This document shows, one piece after another, positions 27,594 to 35,843 of a stretch of DNA of 64,000 bases; the stretch's first letter is position 1, and every line of letters begins with the position of its first letter. The stretch comes from Dysgonomonas sp. PF1-14 (GTDB taxonomy: Bacteria > Bacteroidota > Bacteroidia > Bacteroidales > Dysgonomonadaceae). The position numbers and the translations under genes are program-made. The stretch is taken from positions 1 through 64,000 of the forward strand of contig NZ_JARXWN010000003.1 in NCBI RefSeq assembly GCF_029892965.1, given 5' to 3'. The notes under the pieces were generated by a model. It was not told the origin of the DNA, made no database searches, and saw only the letters and a list, made by a program, of their open reading frames with translations.

Positions 27594-28265
27594 ATGAGAA
27601 TAATTATTGCTATAATCTTGCTCTTAGCAAGTATTTTTTCTTCTTGCCAAAATAAACAGTTAACTCGGGATGAATTATCAGAAAAATTCAGCAAAGATTG
27701 GTGTGGCTGTATGGAAGAGAAATCGGAGGGAAAAACGTCCGAAGAAATTATTTCTCAGGTTGTACCGGACTGTGTTCGAGGCGTGATGTCACAATATGTG
27801 CAAGATAAGCAATTGTATGACGGTATACGGGTTCTTATAGCAGCAAAAAACTACGATGAATCTCTTTCTGATTACGAGAAAGAACGGTTGTTTGGAAGAG
27901 AGCTAGGAAAAGAACTGGTAACAAATGCAGTAGATGAATGTGAAACGTACCGTAAAGCATTAATACAGTTCAAAAAAGATTATATAGAAAAGGCAAAACA
28001 AGATGCCAATACTCAAGATAAGGTTGAAGTAGGTGAGTTGATAAATAATATGCAGTCTCAATTAGACGAAATAGATATAAGTCAGGTAAAAGATCCGAAA
28101 AAGAAAAAGCAAATAAGTTCTTATTATCTCTTGTTAGGATTGATGTATGAATATGCAGAAAAGGATGCTCTCGCCGTTAAGCAATATGATAAAGCAATAG
28201 AGTTTGATTCTGAAAGCTCAACAGCAATCGGGTTGAAAAAGCTGCTTGTAAAGTATAAAGAATAA
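27594..28265 (+). CDS. Uncharacterised lipoprotein within the uronate operon
   Basis: This 223-residue protein begins MRIIIAIILLLASIFSSCQN, a lipoprotein signal with Cys18. The body is charged and helical and contains three further Cys pairs in the first half (DWCGCMEEK, VPDCVRG, DECETY). A TPR-like repeat near the C-terminus reads SSYYLLLGLMYEYAEKDALAVKQY (written here in part; residues about 179-202). I do not recognise the family. It lies between kduD and kdgA on the same strand with 134 and 18 nt gaps, so it may be cotranscribed, but nothing ties it to uronate metabolism. Confidence 0.6.
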   Translation: MRIIIAIILLLASIFSSCQNKQLTRDELSEKFSKDWCGCMEEKSEGKTSEEIISQVVPDCVRGVMSQYVQDKQLYDGIRVLIAAKNYDESLSDYEKERLFGRELGKELVTNAVDECETYRKALIQFKKDYIEKAKQDANTQDKVEVGELINNMQSQLDEIDISQVKDPKKKKQISSYYLLLGLMYEYAEKDALAVKQYDKAIEFDSESSTAIGLKKLLVKYKE

Positions 28266-28283
28266 TTTAAAAGTTAGATAAAT

Positions 28284-28952
28284 ATGCGTTTTTCAAGAAT
28301 AAAAGCCTGTCAGGTAATGGCAGAAACAGGAATGGTACCTGTATTTTACCATAGCGATCTCGAAACATCCAAACAGGTATTGAAAGCTTGTTATGAAGGA
28401 GGAGTAAGAGCATTTGAATTTACAAACCGTGGCGATTTCGCACACGAAATATTCGGAGAACTTAACAAATGGGCAGCAAAAGAATGCCCTGACATGATAC
28501 TTGGTATCGGCTCTATTGTCGATGCCGGAACAGCATCTTTGTTTTTACAACTTGGGGCCAATTTCGTAGTAGGACCCCTATTAAATCCCGACATCTTTAA
28601 AGTGTGTAACCGTAGGCAAGTAGCGTATATTCCCGGTTGCGGATCTGTATCCGAAGTCGGTTACGCACAGGAGTTGGGTGCCGAAGTAGTCAAAGTATTT
28701 CCGGGCGATGTGGTAGGCCCTGCCTTTGTAAAAGGTATAAAAGCGCCTATGCCTTGGTCTAACCTTATGGTTACAGGTGGTGTGACTCCTACCGAAGAAA
28801 ACCTGAGCAAATGGTTCAGCGCAGGAGTAATGTGTGTAGGTATGGGATCAAACCTGTTTCCTAAAGATGTAATTGCAGCTAAAGACTGGGGTAAAATTAC
28901 CCAACTGTGTAAAGATGCGTTGGCAATAATAGCAAAGACCAGAACTAAATAA
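28284..28952 (+). CDS. kdgA: KDPG aldolase (bifunctional KDPG/KHG aldolase)
   Basis: This 222-residue class I aldolase splits KDPG to pyruvate and glyceraldehyde 3-phosphate, the final step of this pathway. FEFTNRG holds the conserved Glu (about 46), and VVKVFPGD (about 135-142) holds the Schiff-base Lys. [12 protein letters not shown] and [13 protein letters not shown] are conserved phosphate-binding segments. Length and motifs are normal. Confidence 0.92.
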   Translation: MRFSRIKACQVMAETGMVPVFYHSDLETSKQVLKACYEGGVRAFEFTNRGDFAHEIFGELNKWAAKECPDMILGIGSIVDAGTASLFLQLGANFVVGPLLNPDIFKVCNRRQVAYIPGCGSVSEVGYAQELGAEVVKVFPGDVVGPAFVKGIKAPMPWSNLMVTGGVTPTEENLSKWFSAGVMCVGMGSNLFPKDVIAAKDWGKITQLCKDALAIIAKTRTK

Positions 28953-28962
28953 AACTGAATAT

Positions 28963-30546
28963 ATGAATAATACCGGAAACACTAAAATGACGAACTACAG
29001 GTGGATGATCTGTGCGATGCTTTTCTTTGCTACCACGATCAACTATCTGGACAGGCAGGTGCTGTCGCTGACTTGGAAAGATTTTATCTCTCCCGAATTT
29101 CATTGGACAAATGACCATTATGGTACTATAACCGCTCTATTCTCTATTTTCTATGCAGTCAGTATGCTTTTTGCAGGGAAATTTGTAGACTGGATGGATA
29201 CTAAAAAAGGTTTCCTCTGGGCTATCGGGGTATGGTCTTTTGGTGCCATTATCCATGCATTTTGTGGTATCGCTACATCAGGAATTGTAGCAGGAGAATG
29301 GTTTGTTGGCTTTGAAGGAGCACGTGAAGCTATAGCCACAGTAAGTAATGTGGGAAAAGTAGCAAGTGTTAGTGTAGTACTCTTTGTTTTTGCACGTTTA
29401 GTATTGGCAATCGGGGAAGCAGGAAACTTTCCGGCAGCAATTAAAGCAACGGCTGAATATTTCCCTAAGAAAGACAGAGCCTTTGCTACCAGTATATTCA
29501 ATGCCGGGGCTACAGTAGGTGCACTTGCAGCTCCTGTAACGATTCCCGTAATTGCAAAATTCTGGGGATGGGAAATGTCATTTATCATAATAGGAGCATT
29601 AGGCTTTGTGTGGATGGGATTCTGGGTATTTGTCTATAAAAAACCGGAGGTGCATCCTAAAGTAAATACAGCCGAGCTGGCTTATATTCAGTCTGATAAA
29701 GCTGATGAGACTCCGGCTGAGATTGCAGCAGAGGAAGACAAGGGAAAGAAGATAACATTTGCTCAGGCTTTCCGCTATCGTCAGACGTGGGCATTTGCCT
29801 TTGGTAAATTTATGACCGATGGTGTTTGGTGGTTCTTCCTATTCTGGGCACCAGCATACCTGAGTTCCGTATATGGTATCAAATCATCCGATACGGCAGG
29901 ACAGTTGGCGATCTTCGTATTATATGCGATTACTCTTCTTTCCATTATTGGAGGTTGGTTGCCATCATATTTTGTAGACAAAAAAGGAATGAATCCGTAT
30001 GCCGGACGTATGAAAGCGATGTTGATATTCGCATTCTTCCCACTTTTAGCTCTGTTGGCTCAACCGTTAGGAGGTTATTCATATTGGATTCCTGTAATCA
30101 TCATCGGTATTGCCGGAGCAGCCCATCAGGCATGGTCGGCTAACATATTCTCTACTATCGGTGACATGTTCCCTAAGAAGGCGATTGCAACCATTACAGG
30201 TATCGGTGGAATGGCCGGAGGTATCGGGTCTTTCCTTATTAATAAAGGATCGGGAGCATTATTCGATTTTACTCAAAAAAATTGGAGTACAATTAACGGA
30301 CAAGCTCTTCTGGAGAAATATCCGCAACTGCAAGATAGTGAGGCAACAAAAGCATTGCTCAAACAGCATAATGTAGGAAGTATTGAAGAGTTTTTGAAAA
30401 CATTGTCTGCCGCAGGTGATACAGTAGTAGATGGTATCAGTTCGGGTTATATGATTATCTTCTCTATCTGTGCAGTCGCTTATCTGATAGGATGGATAGT
30501 AATGAAAATTCTCGTACCTAAATACAAACCTATTACAGATTTATAA
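28963..30546 (+). CDS. exuT: Hexuronate transporter (MFS, ExuT-like)
   Basis: This 527-residue major facilitator has about 12 membrane helices. It matches the ACS/ExuT group: MICAMLFFATTINYLDRQVLS at the start (written in two parts of the helix 1 motif), GEAGNFPAAIKATAEYFP, and FNAGATVGALAAP. Insertions after helix 3 and near the C-terminus (EKYPQLQDSEATKALLKQHN) make it longer than E. coli ExuT; such insertions are common in Bacteroidetes homologues. It takes uronic acids from periplasm to cytoplasm and is the last gene of the operon, 10 nt after kdgA. Confidence 0.9.
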   Translation: MNNTGNTKMTNYRWMICAMLFFATTINYLDRQVLSLTWKDFISPEFHWTNDHYGTITALFSIFYAVSMLFAGKFVDWMDTKKGFLWAIGVWSFGAIIHAFCGIATSGIVAGEWFVGFEGAREAIATVSNVGKVASVSVVLFVFARLVLAIGEAGNFPAAIKATAEYFPKKDRAFATSIFNAGATVGALAAPVTIPVIAKFWGWEMSFIIIGALGFVWMGFWVFVYKKPEVHPKVNTAELAYIQSDKADETPAEIAAEEDKGKKITFAQAFRYRQTWAFAFGKFMTDGVWWFFLFWAPAYLSSVYGIKSSDTAGQLAIFVLYAITLLSIIGGWLPSYFVDKKGMNPYAGRMKAMLIFAFFPLLALLAQPLGGYSYWIPVIIIGIAGAAHQAWSANIFSTIGDMFPKKAIATITGIGGMAGGIGSFLINKGSGALFDFTQKNWSTINGQALLEKYPQLQDSEATKALLKQHNVGSIEEFLKTLSAAGDTVVDGISSGYMIIFSICAVAYLIGWIVMKILVPKYKPITDL

Positions 30547-30578
30547 TTCTGATTTAATATTATATTAGTTCTTAGGAG

Positions 30579-30627
30579 TATCCGGAGATCATCCCTTCAG
30601 AGGGTAGATTCTTCGGATATTCTGTTT
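30579..30627. terminator. Terminator after exuT, shared with the convergent gene
   Basis: The long imperfect stem TATCCGgAGAtC.ATCCCT pairs with AGGGTAGATTCTTCGGATA around a TCAG loop (30579-30619). TTCTGTTTTT follows on the plus strand. It lies between convergent genes and could work in both directions. Confidence 0.6.
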
Positions 30628-30635
30628 TTGAATTC

Positions 30636-33257
30636 TTAATAATTGACTTTTATAGTAAATATACAACTAATAGGACGTAGATAATAGTTTGTATTTATTT
30701 CGTCCAAGTCGTTGTAAATTATTCTCGTATATTTCCTAATATTAGTAATATTATAGGTTGCAAGTTCTAATTCTATTTTTTTACCTGATTGAACCCTAAT
30801 TCCACAATCCATAAAGAAACAATCTTCTCTTTTATTATTATATAAGGCATTATTAAAGTAATTTATATTATAATATACTTCCATTTTTGGCAGAGGCATA
30901 ACTGATGTTTCAAATGTAGCACCATAATTATTTATTACAGAATTTGGTGAATTATTCGACGTTTGTATTGTTTGAGAAGAAGAGTTCACTATACCATATC
31001 CTTTCACTGAAAGCCAATTAATATAGTTAAAACTGAATGAAGGTTTAACATATAAAATTCTATTAGAATAATTGACACGCCGATCTTGTCTTACCCTTTC
31101 ATTTTTAGAATAAGTTAAATTCGAGGTAAGTGATACCACCGTATTAATACTATGAAAATTCTTCGCAAAATAAAAATTCATTAAAAATTTTTGAGAATAA
31201 TTAGTCGTATGTCCTGCATAAGTTGAGGTCTCTCCTATTTCAGAAATAGTTGAACCTTTTAATACGTTCTTTTTAATCTTATTATATCCGATTGAAAGAG
31301 TAGAAAAAAGTCCATTCATTGTATTCCGATAATCATATCCGATATTAAATCTCCATCCTCTATTTTCTGATAAAACACCAGACTCTCCCATAGAAGTAAT
31401 GTTATAGGATTTTTGTATTGGGTTTTGCAAAAAGTTCATTATATCCCCTAGATTATGGCTTAAGCCACCAGATAAATTAATTGAAAATCCAGGAGTAAAT
31501 CTGTATTGGGTCCTCAGATGTGGAGTTAAAGTTAACTTATCAAGTTTGAATGTAGAGATTAGTATTTTATCTTTATATTTGATATTATATACCTGAAGTG
31601 GTAGGACAGCCTTAAAATTAAAACTATTTTTAATATAATTATATTCTAGAGATGCCGTTGAAATTATTTTATGACCTTGATTCTTATTTTTAATATTTTC
31701 ATTACTTTTTGCATACATAAGTTCTGTACTTATTTTGTCATGCTCAGATTCTACCATCACATCCACAGAAAGATTTGAATTAGCATTAAAACCTTTTATG
31801 AAAGAAGTAGAATGTTTGGTATAGAAAGAATACCCTGAAATGAGTTGATCAATAGGAATGTAATCATTTGAAAATGTTATACCCAATTTATTTTGTGGCG
31901 TATTTCCTCCTGCTATTAAAGATTTAATAGAATATGTATTATCGCCTTTTTTCCACATTAAATTTAAATCGTTACTCAGATTTATTTCTTGCATTTTATA
32001 GTTTTGAAAATAATCAGCTGAAGAAAATACATCCATAAAACTTTTTCCCCAATTAAGATTCGCATTCAAAGTATTATTTATATACAGCCTATCTGAATTC
32101 TTTTGATATTCCAATGATCCCATTAATTTGTTATCGGTGATATTACTATCAAAAAGTTCTTCTATAACGATTTCTTTCTCGCCTATATAGTATTTTGAAA
32201 CAACATCTTTTTTATTGCTTCTTTTCCCTCTTTGGTACACGATATTAGCTCTAAAAGTAGAAAAATTATCCAATTTGCGGATTGAGTTAACAGACGAAGA
32301 TAAATTAATCAGAGCCCCAGTACGTTTACCGATTTGGTCAGGAACATTTACAAGAGAATGCTGTATCAGTGTTTCTGCTTTTGAATTCTTTACTGACGAA
32401 CCATAATGACTTATATATTCATTGGTATTGTAATCCCCTAAATTATTCCCTTTGGCAGAGAAAAGTATCTGTTGCTTTTTACTCGCCATAAAACCAAATA
32501 TTTCTCCTCGGTAGAGCCACTCGTCTGAGTAACCACCACCGACAACCACATTTCCCATAGGGGCAGTCATGTCGTTGTTTTTCAGTTTGATATTGAGTGC
32601 CGCATTTTCCGACAATTCAATATCCTTAAGAAGCCTTATAGGTTGGTGATTTTCATAGACCTGAACTGTTGTAATCTGATCAGCTGCAATATTTTTAGTA
32701 ATAAGACTATATTTACCTCCTTGCATATCAAGTCCTTCTATATAAAATCTATTGATAGGTTTACCCTGATATTTAATTTTTCCTATCTCATCAACTGTTA
32801 TTCCTGGTAGCTTCCTTAATATATCTTCCACATTACGATCAGCACCAGACCGGAATGAAGATACATTATAATTGATAGTATCACCTCTAGTTGATATGCT
32901 TGGCACTTTGATGGTTACTTCATTTAATAAAAAAGCTGATTTTTTAAGTTCCTGATTTATAGTAGATGACCTATTTTTATATTGGGTATTCTTCTTTTCA
33001 TACCCCATAATTAGAAACTCTACATTTACATGATTTTTATGTGAACGGAATTCTATAGAATAATATCCCTGCTTGTCAGTTATAGTATAAGAATTTATCT
33101 GATTCGATGTCGAATCCGTTTCCATTATTTTTACAAATACGCCCACGACAGGCAAGCCGTCATCCTGATCGGTTACTCTTCCAGTAAAAACTGTCTGAGC
33201 ATGAGAGAAAGAGCATGTTAAAAAAAAGGCAAAGCATACACTAAATATCTTTTTCAC
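30636..33257 (-). CDS. TonB-dependent receptor-like outer-membrane barrel protein
   Basis: This 873-residue protein has a signal peptide (about 1-20, FSHAQ). A carboxypeptidase-regulatory-like domain follows (TGRVTDQDDGLPVVGVFVKI, about 25-100). A plug-like region (VEDILRKLPGITVDEIGKIKYQGKPINRFYIEGLDM; residues about 141-176, key part LPGITV) precedes a long beta-barrel. It lacks the SusC-type extended length and has no SusD next to it. It is encoded 14 nt downstream of a GLPGLI gene on the same strand, a pairing seen repeatedly in Bacteroidetes. The substrate is unknown. Confidence 0.75.
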   Translation of the reverse strand: MKKIFSVCFAFFLTCSFSHAQTVFTGRVTDQDDGLPVVGVFVKIMETDSTSNQINSYTITDKQGYYSIEFRSHKNHVNVEFLIMGYEKKNTQYKNRSSTINQELKKSAFLLNEVTIKVPSISTRGDTINYNVSSFRSGADRNVEDILRKLPGITVDEIGKIKYQGKPINRFYIEGLDMQGGKYSLITKNIAADQITTVQVYENHQPIRLLKDIELSENAALNIKLKNNDMTAPMGNVVVGGGYSDEWLYRGEIFGFMASKKQQILFSAKGNNLGDYNTNEYISHYGSSVKNSKAETLIQHSLVNVPDQIGKRTGALINLSSSVNSIRKLDNFSTFRANIVYQRGKRSNKKDVVSKYYIGEKEIVIEELFDSNITDNKLMGSLEYQKNSDRLYINNTLNANLNWGKSFMDVFSSADYFQNYKMQEINLSNDLNLMWKKGDNTYSIKSLIAGGNTPQNKLGITFSNDYIPIDQLISGYSFYTKHSTSFIKGFNANSNLSVDVMVESEHDKISTELMYAKSNENIKNKNQGHKIISTASLEYNYIKNSFNFKAVLPLQVYNIKYKDKILISTFKLDKLTLTPHLRTQYRFTPGFSINLSGGLSHNLGDIMNFLQNPIQKSYNITSMGESGVLSENRGWRFNIGYDYRNTMNGLFSTLSIGYNKIKKNVLKGSTISEIGETSTYAGHTTNYSQKFLMNFYFAKNFHSINTVVSLTSNLTYSKNERVRQDRRVNYSNRILYVKPSFSFNYINWLSVKGYGIVNSSSQTIQTSNNSPNSVINNYGATFETSVMPLPKMEVYYNINYFNNALYNNKREDCFFMDCGIRVQSGKKIELELATYNITNIRKYTRIIYNDLDEINTNYYLRPISCIFTIKVNY

Positions 33258-33271
33258 TATCTATCTTCTTT

Positions 33272-34117
33272 TTAATCAAGTTCTATCGGTTTGTAGAATA
33301 GCTTTCTGTTCTGGTGATTCTTTTCTTCACCAGAAAGTTTCTTTGGAGCCAACTGGCTTCCTGCAATAAAACTACTCGGATTTGATTTATACTTATTAAG
33401 ATTTTGATTAAACTGTTTTCTATTTGTTTTAAAATAGGATTTCTTTTCAATATAAATTTCATCAGCTGATTTCCGTAAGGTTATAGCATTGAATATATGT
33501 TCTTTATCAGAATCTTCTACCTTTAAGATCAAACCCGGAAGTCCTGAAAATTTCCATGGCCCGTCATTTATCGGGAGATCGGGAGCATAGTAAGCTGTCC
33601 AATACCGACCTCTGAAGTTTGTTTCAGCTATCTGACATAAATATCCACACACTATCTCACTCTTGTTTTTTAACGTCCATTTCATAATGTTAAGGGAATC
33701 AGCTATAACATAATAGTCTATAAAAATTCTATCATAATAGTCTATAATCTGAGAATCCTTATTTTTGATAATCGTATACGGAGATCCCATAGATATAGAG
33801 TTGCTCCTAATAATAGTTTCATATTCCTTTCTTGTAATTTTATTAATATCTTTCTTATAAACTATAGAATCAGTGCGATAAGATTTATAGCTAAAATATT
33901 TAGATTTTGTTTTGCCGACTTGCAATATATCATAATAAGTTCTCGATTGATTTAAATCCGAATCAGTCACTGAGTATTCATAAATACATTCGATCAGTGA
34001 TTGATCTATATTTTTTATTTCAGCTATTTTTGCATACTGATTCCTATTCTGAGCATTTACAACAGATGCTACAAAAACAAAGAACATAAGTATTATTGCC
34101 CTAACTCTGTATTTCAT
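33272..34117 (-). CDS. GLPGLI family protein
   Basis: This 281-residue exported protein (signal about 1-22, SVVNAQ) contains the family hallmark SGLPGLILKVED near residue 188. It is preceded by WTAYYAPDLPINDGPWKFSG, as is usual in the family (TIGR01200 type). Function is not established. The gene precedes, and is probably cotranscribed with, the outer-membrane barrel protein at 30636-33257. Upstream on the same strand lies the broken small secreted-protein gene at 34166-34348. Confidence 0.88.
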   Translation of the reverse strand: MKYRVRAIILMFFVFVASVVNAQNRNQYAKIAEIKNIDQSLIECIYEYSVTDSDLNQSRTYYDILQVGKTKSKYFSYKSYRTDSIVYKKDINKITRKEYETIIRSNSISMGSPYTIIKNKDSQIIDYYDRIFIDYYVIADSLNIMKWTLKNKSEIVCGYLCQIAETNFRGRYWTAYYAPDLPINDGPWKFSGLPGLILKVEDSDKEHIFNAITLRKSADEIYIEKKSYFKTNRKQFNQNLNKYKSNPSSFIAGSQLAPKKLSGEEKNHQNRKLFYKPIELD

Positions 34118-34165
34118 AATGTTTAAGGTTTAAATTAATATCACCCACATAGGCTTCATCCGGAG

Positions 34166-34348
34166 CTATAGTTGGATATACCAAATCACCACATTCAAAA
34201 TCTCATTAAGTTCAGCCAGATAGTCCCAATATTCGTCCTCAGTATTAAAATATAGATTTCTTACAGTATATCCTGTTGTATTACAAGTAGTCCTGTACTG
34301 TACTGTTGCAAAAGATAAAGAAGAGACAAATAATCCACAAATAAACAG
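34166..34348 (-). pseudogene. Truncated small secreted-protein gene
   Basis: An open frame on the minus strand reads from about 34348 without a start codon: LFICGLFVSSLSFATVQYRT (signal-like), then CNTTGYTVRNLYFNTEDEYW and YLAELNEIL, to a TAG at 34166-34168. Shifting frame by one base near 34200 continues into CGDLVYPTIAPDEAYVGDIN, also protein-like, up to the GLPGLI start. This suggests a roughly 75-residue secreted protein that has lost its start (next to the IS remnant) and acquired a frameshift. I do not recognise the family. Confidence 0.4.
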
Positions 34349-34360
34349 TTACTAAGTGTT

Positions 34361-35312
34361 TGTGAAGTTACGGATATTTTCTATCTATGTGATGAATTTA
34401 CCAAAGAATTTTCTTTATTTTAGTCCAGCCATATATTGCGGGAAGATAACAGCAAGAAATATCGAAACAAAGTCAATCGGCTATCCGATAGTGAAGTAAT
34501 GATAATATTAATAGCCTTTCATTTAAGTGGGATGAGAAATCTGAAAGCCTACTATCTGTTCTATGTCAGTAAGCATTTGACAAGAAAATTTCCCAAATTA
34601 GTATCTTACAATCGTTTTGTCGAACTCCAGCAGCGATCACTTTTGCCTTTGGTTTTATTTCTAAAAACTTGCCGTTTAGGTAAATGCACAGGCATTAGCT
34701 TTGTTGATTCCACCACATTGGATGTCTGCAATATAAAACGTGAATGGCAACACAAAGTCTTTGATGGCATAGCAGTCAAAGGAAAAAGTACAATGGGGAT
34801 TCAAACTTCATTTGATAATCAATGATAAAGGAGAAATCTTGAGTTTTGTTATTACTCAAGGCAATATTGATGATAGGAAACCTCTTGAAATGGAGAGTTT
34901 TGTCAAAAATATATTCGGTAAACTTTATGCAGACAGAGGTTATATCTCCCAATGATTAGCTGAAATACTCTTTGTCGATGGTATTCATCTAGTTTACAAA
35001 CTCAAAAATAACATGAAAGAAGAACTGCCCCTAAAAGACAGAATTATGCTCCGCAAAAGAACTATTATAGAATCTGTTAATGATGAATTGAAAAATATCT
35101 GTCAAATAGAGCATACAAGGCATCGCTCGTTTGCAAACTTCCTGACAAACCTGATTGCCGGATTATTGCTTACAGCTTTTTACCGAAGAAACCATCCATC
35201 AGAGTTGACATTGTTGAAGATAATCAACTGTCAATATATTAATTACTTATGTCGAACTCACGTTGTATTAAATAAGAAAAGGTTTATCTCTACATCAGTT
35301 AGAAATCAATAG
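34361..35312 (+). pseudogene. Broken IS982-family transposase
   Basis: The pieces line up with an IS982 transposase: VTDIFYLCDEFTKEF, a TAG (34421-34423), then RLSDSEVMIILIAFHLSGMR, YNRFVELQ, GISFVDSTTLDVCN and KVFDGIAVKGKSTMG. About 11 nt are missing near 34797, removing the WFYG stretch and shifting frame. The reading resumes with KLHLIINDKGEI and ADRGYISQ, has a TGA (34953-34955), then RTIIESVNDELKN and IEHTRHRSFANFL. At least three inactivating changes are present. The family's DDE residues (DST, DRG, IIE) remain visible. No start codon or clear terminal inverted repeats were found. Confidence 0.85.
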
Positions 35313-35404
35313 TGATCTTTGAAATGAATTAGGGCATAGCGGAAACCGGCGGAGCCAAAAATGAAGAGTAGGAAATACACAACAACTGTAAAACTTGTAA
35401 GGAA

Positions 35405-35745
35405 TGTAAGCTTTTAGTTAAAATGACCTTACCCCAACCCGATCCAAAGGGTAGGGCTGTTAAGTACTACGAGTTGCCATGCCTTTTAAGGTGTGGGTTG
35501 GGAGTAATACCTAAAAAGACTTTAGTCAAATCTGTTTTGGCTAAAGCCATTTCATAATGATCAGGCTTATTCCTCCACTTAAAGGTGGAGGCAACTGCTT
35601 AAAAAGAAATTAGAACTTAACAACCCTACTCTAAAGGGAGAGGGAGTTGTAAAGTCTCGAAGGGGCAAAGAGAAAGGCATGAGGCTAAAAGTCACTAGCT
35701 ATAAGCTTCTGATTTTTGTAATCTTTGTAAGCTTTTAGTTAAAAT
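35405..35745. repeat. MITE-like element with imperfect inverted arms and flanking direct repeats
   Basis: A 20-bp direct repeat TGTAAGCTTTTAGTTAAAAT occurs at 35405-35424 and 35726-35745. Immediately inside the left copy, 35425-35468 is an imperfect inverted match (about three-quarters of positions) to 35613-35656. Both arms share GA.CTTAC..., CC.A..., AGGG and GTTAAGT-type blocks. A CCTCCAC/GTGGAGG hairpin sits in the middle (about 35574-35593). No coding capacity is seen. Confidence 0.5.
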
Positions 35746-35753
35746 AAATACTG

Positions 35754-35778
35754 TAGGGACGAATTGCATTCGCCCGTA
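35754..35778. repeat. REP-like hairpin of the GTAGGG-CGAAT type
   Basis: GTAGGGACGAAT pairs with ATTCGCCC around a short TGC loop. Similar GGGCGAAT/ATTCGCCC palindromes recur in many genomes as dispersed extragenic repeats; only one copy is in this window. Confidence 0.4.
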
Positions 35779-35821
35779 GATTAGACAAATGCGATAACTG
35801 CACTGTTAACTGTAAAAGTGT

Positions 35822-35829
35822 TACCTTTG
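35822..35829 (+). promoter_or_regulatory. -7 promoter element of the ABC-F gene
   Basis: TACCTTTG fits TAnnTTTG and lies 15 nt before the start codon at 35844, giving a very short leader. The -33 region is not a good match. Confidence 0.45.
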
Positions 35830-35843
35830 CAAAAACTTTATCT

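Larger units (their letters stand above)
35313..35843. other. Gene-free repeat-rich intergenic stretch
   Basis: No coding sequence is seen in these 531 bp. It holds the right margin of the IS remnant, a MITE-like inverted-repeat element (35425-35656), a pair of 20-bp direct repeats, a REP-like hairpin (35754-35778), and the promoter of the ABC-F gene. Confidence 0.6.
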
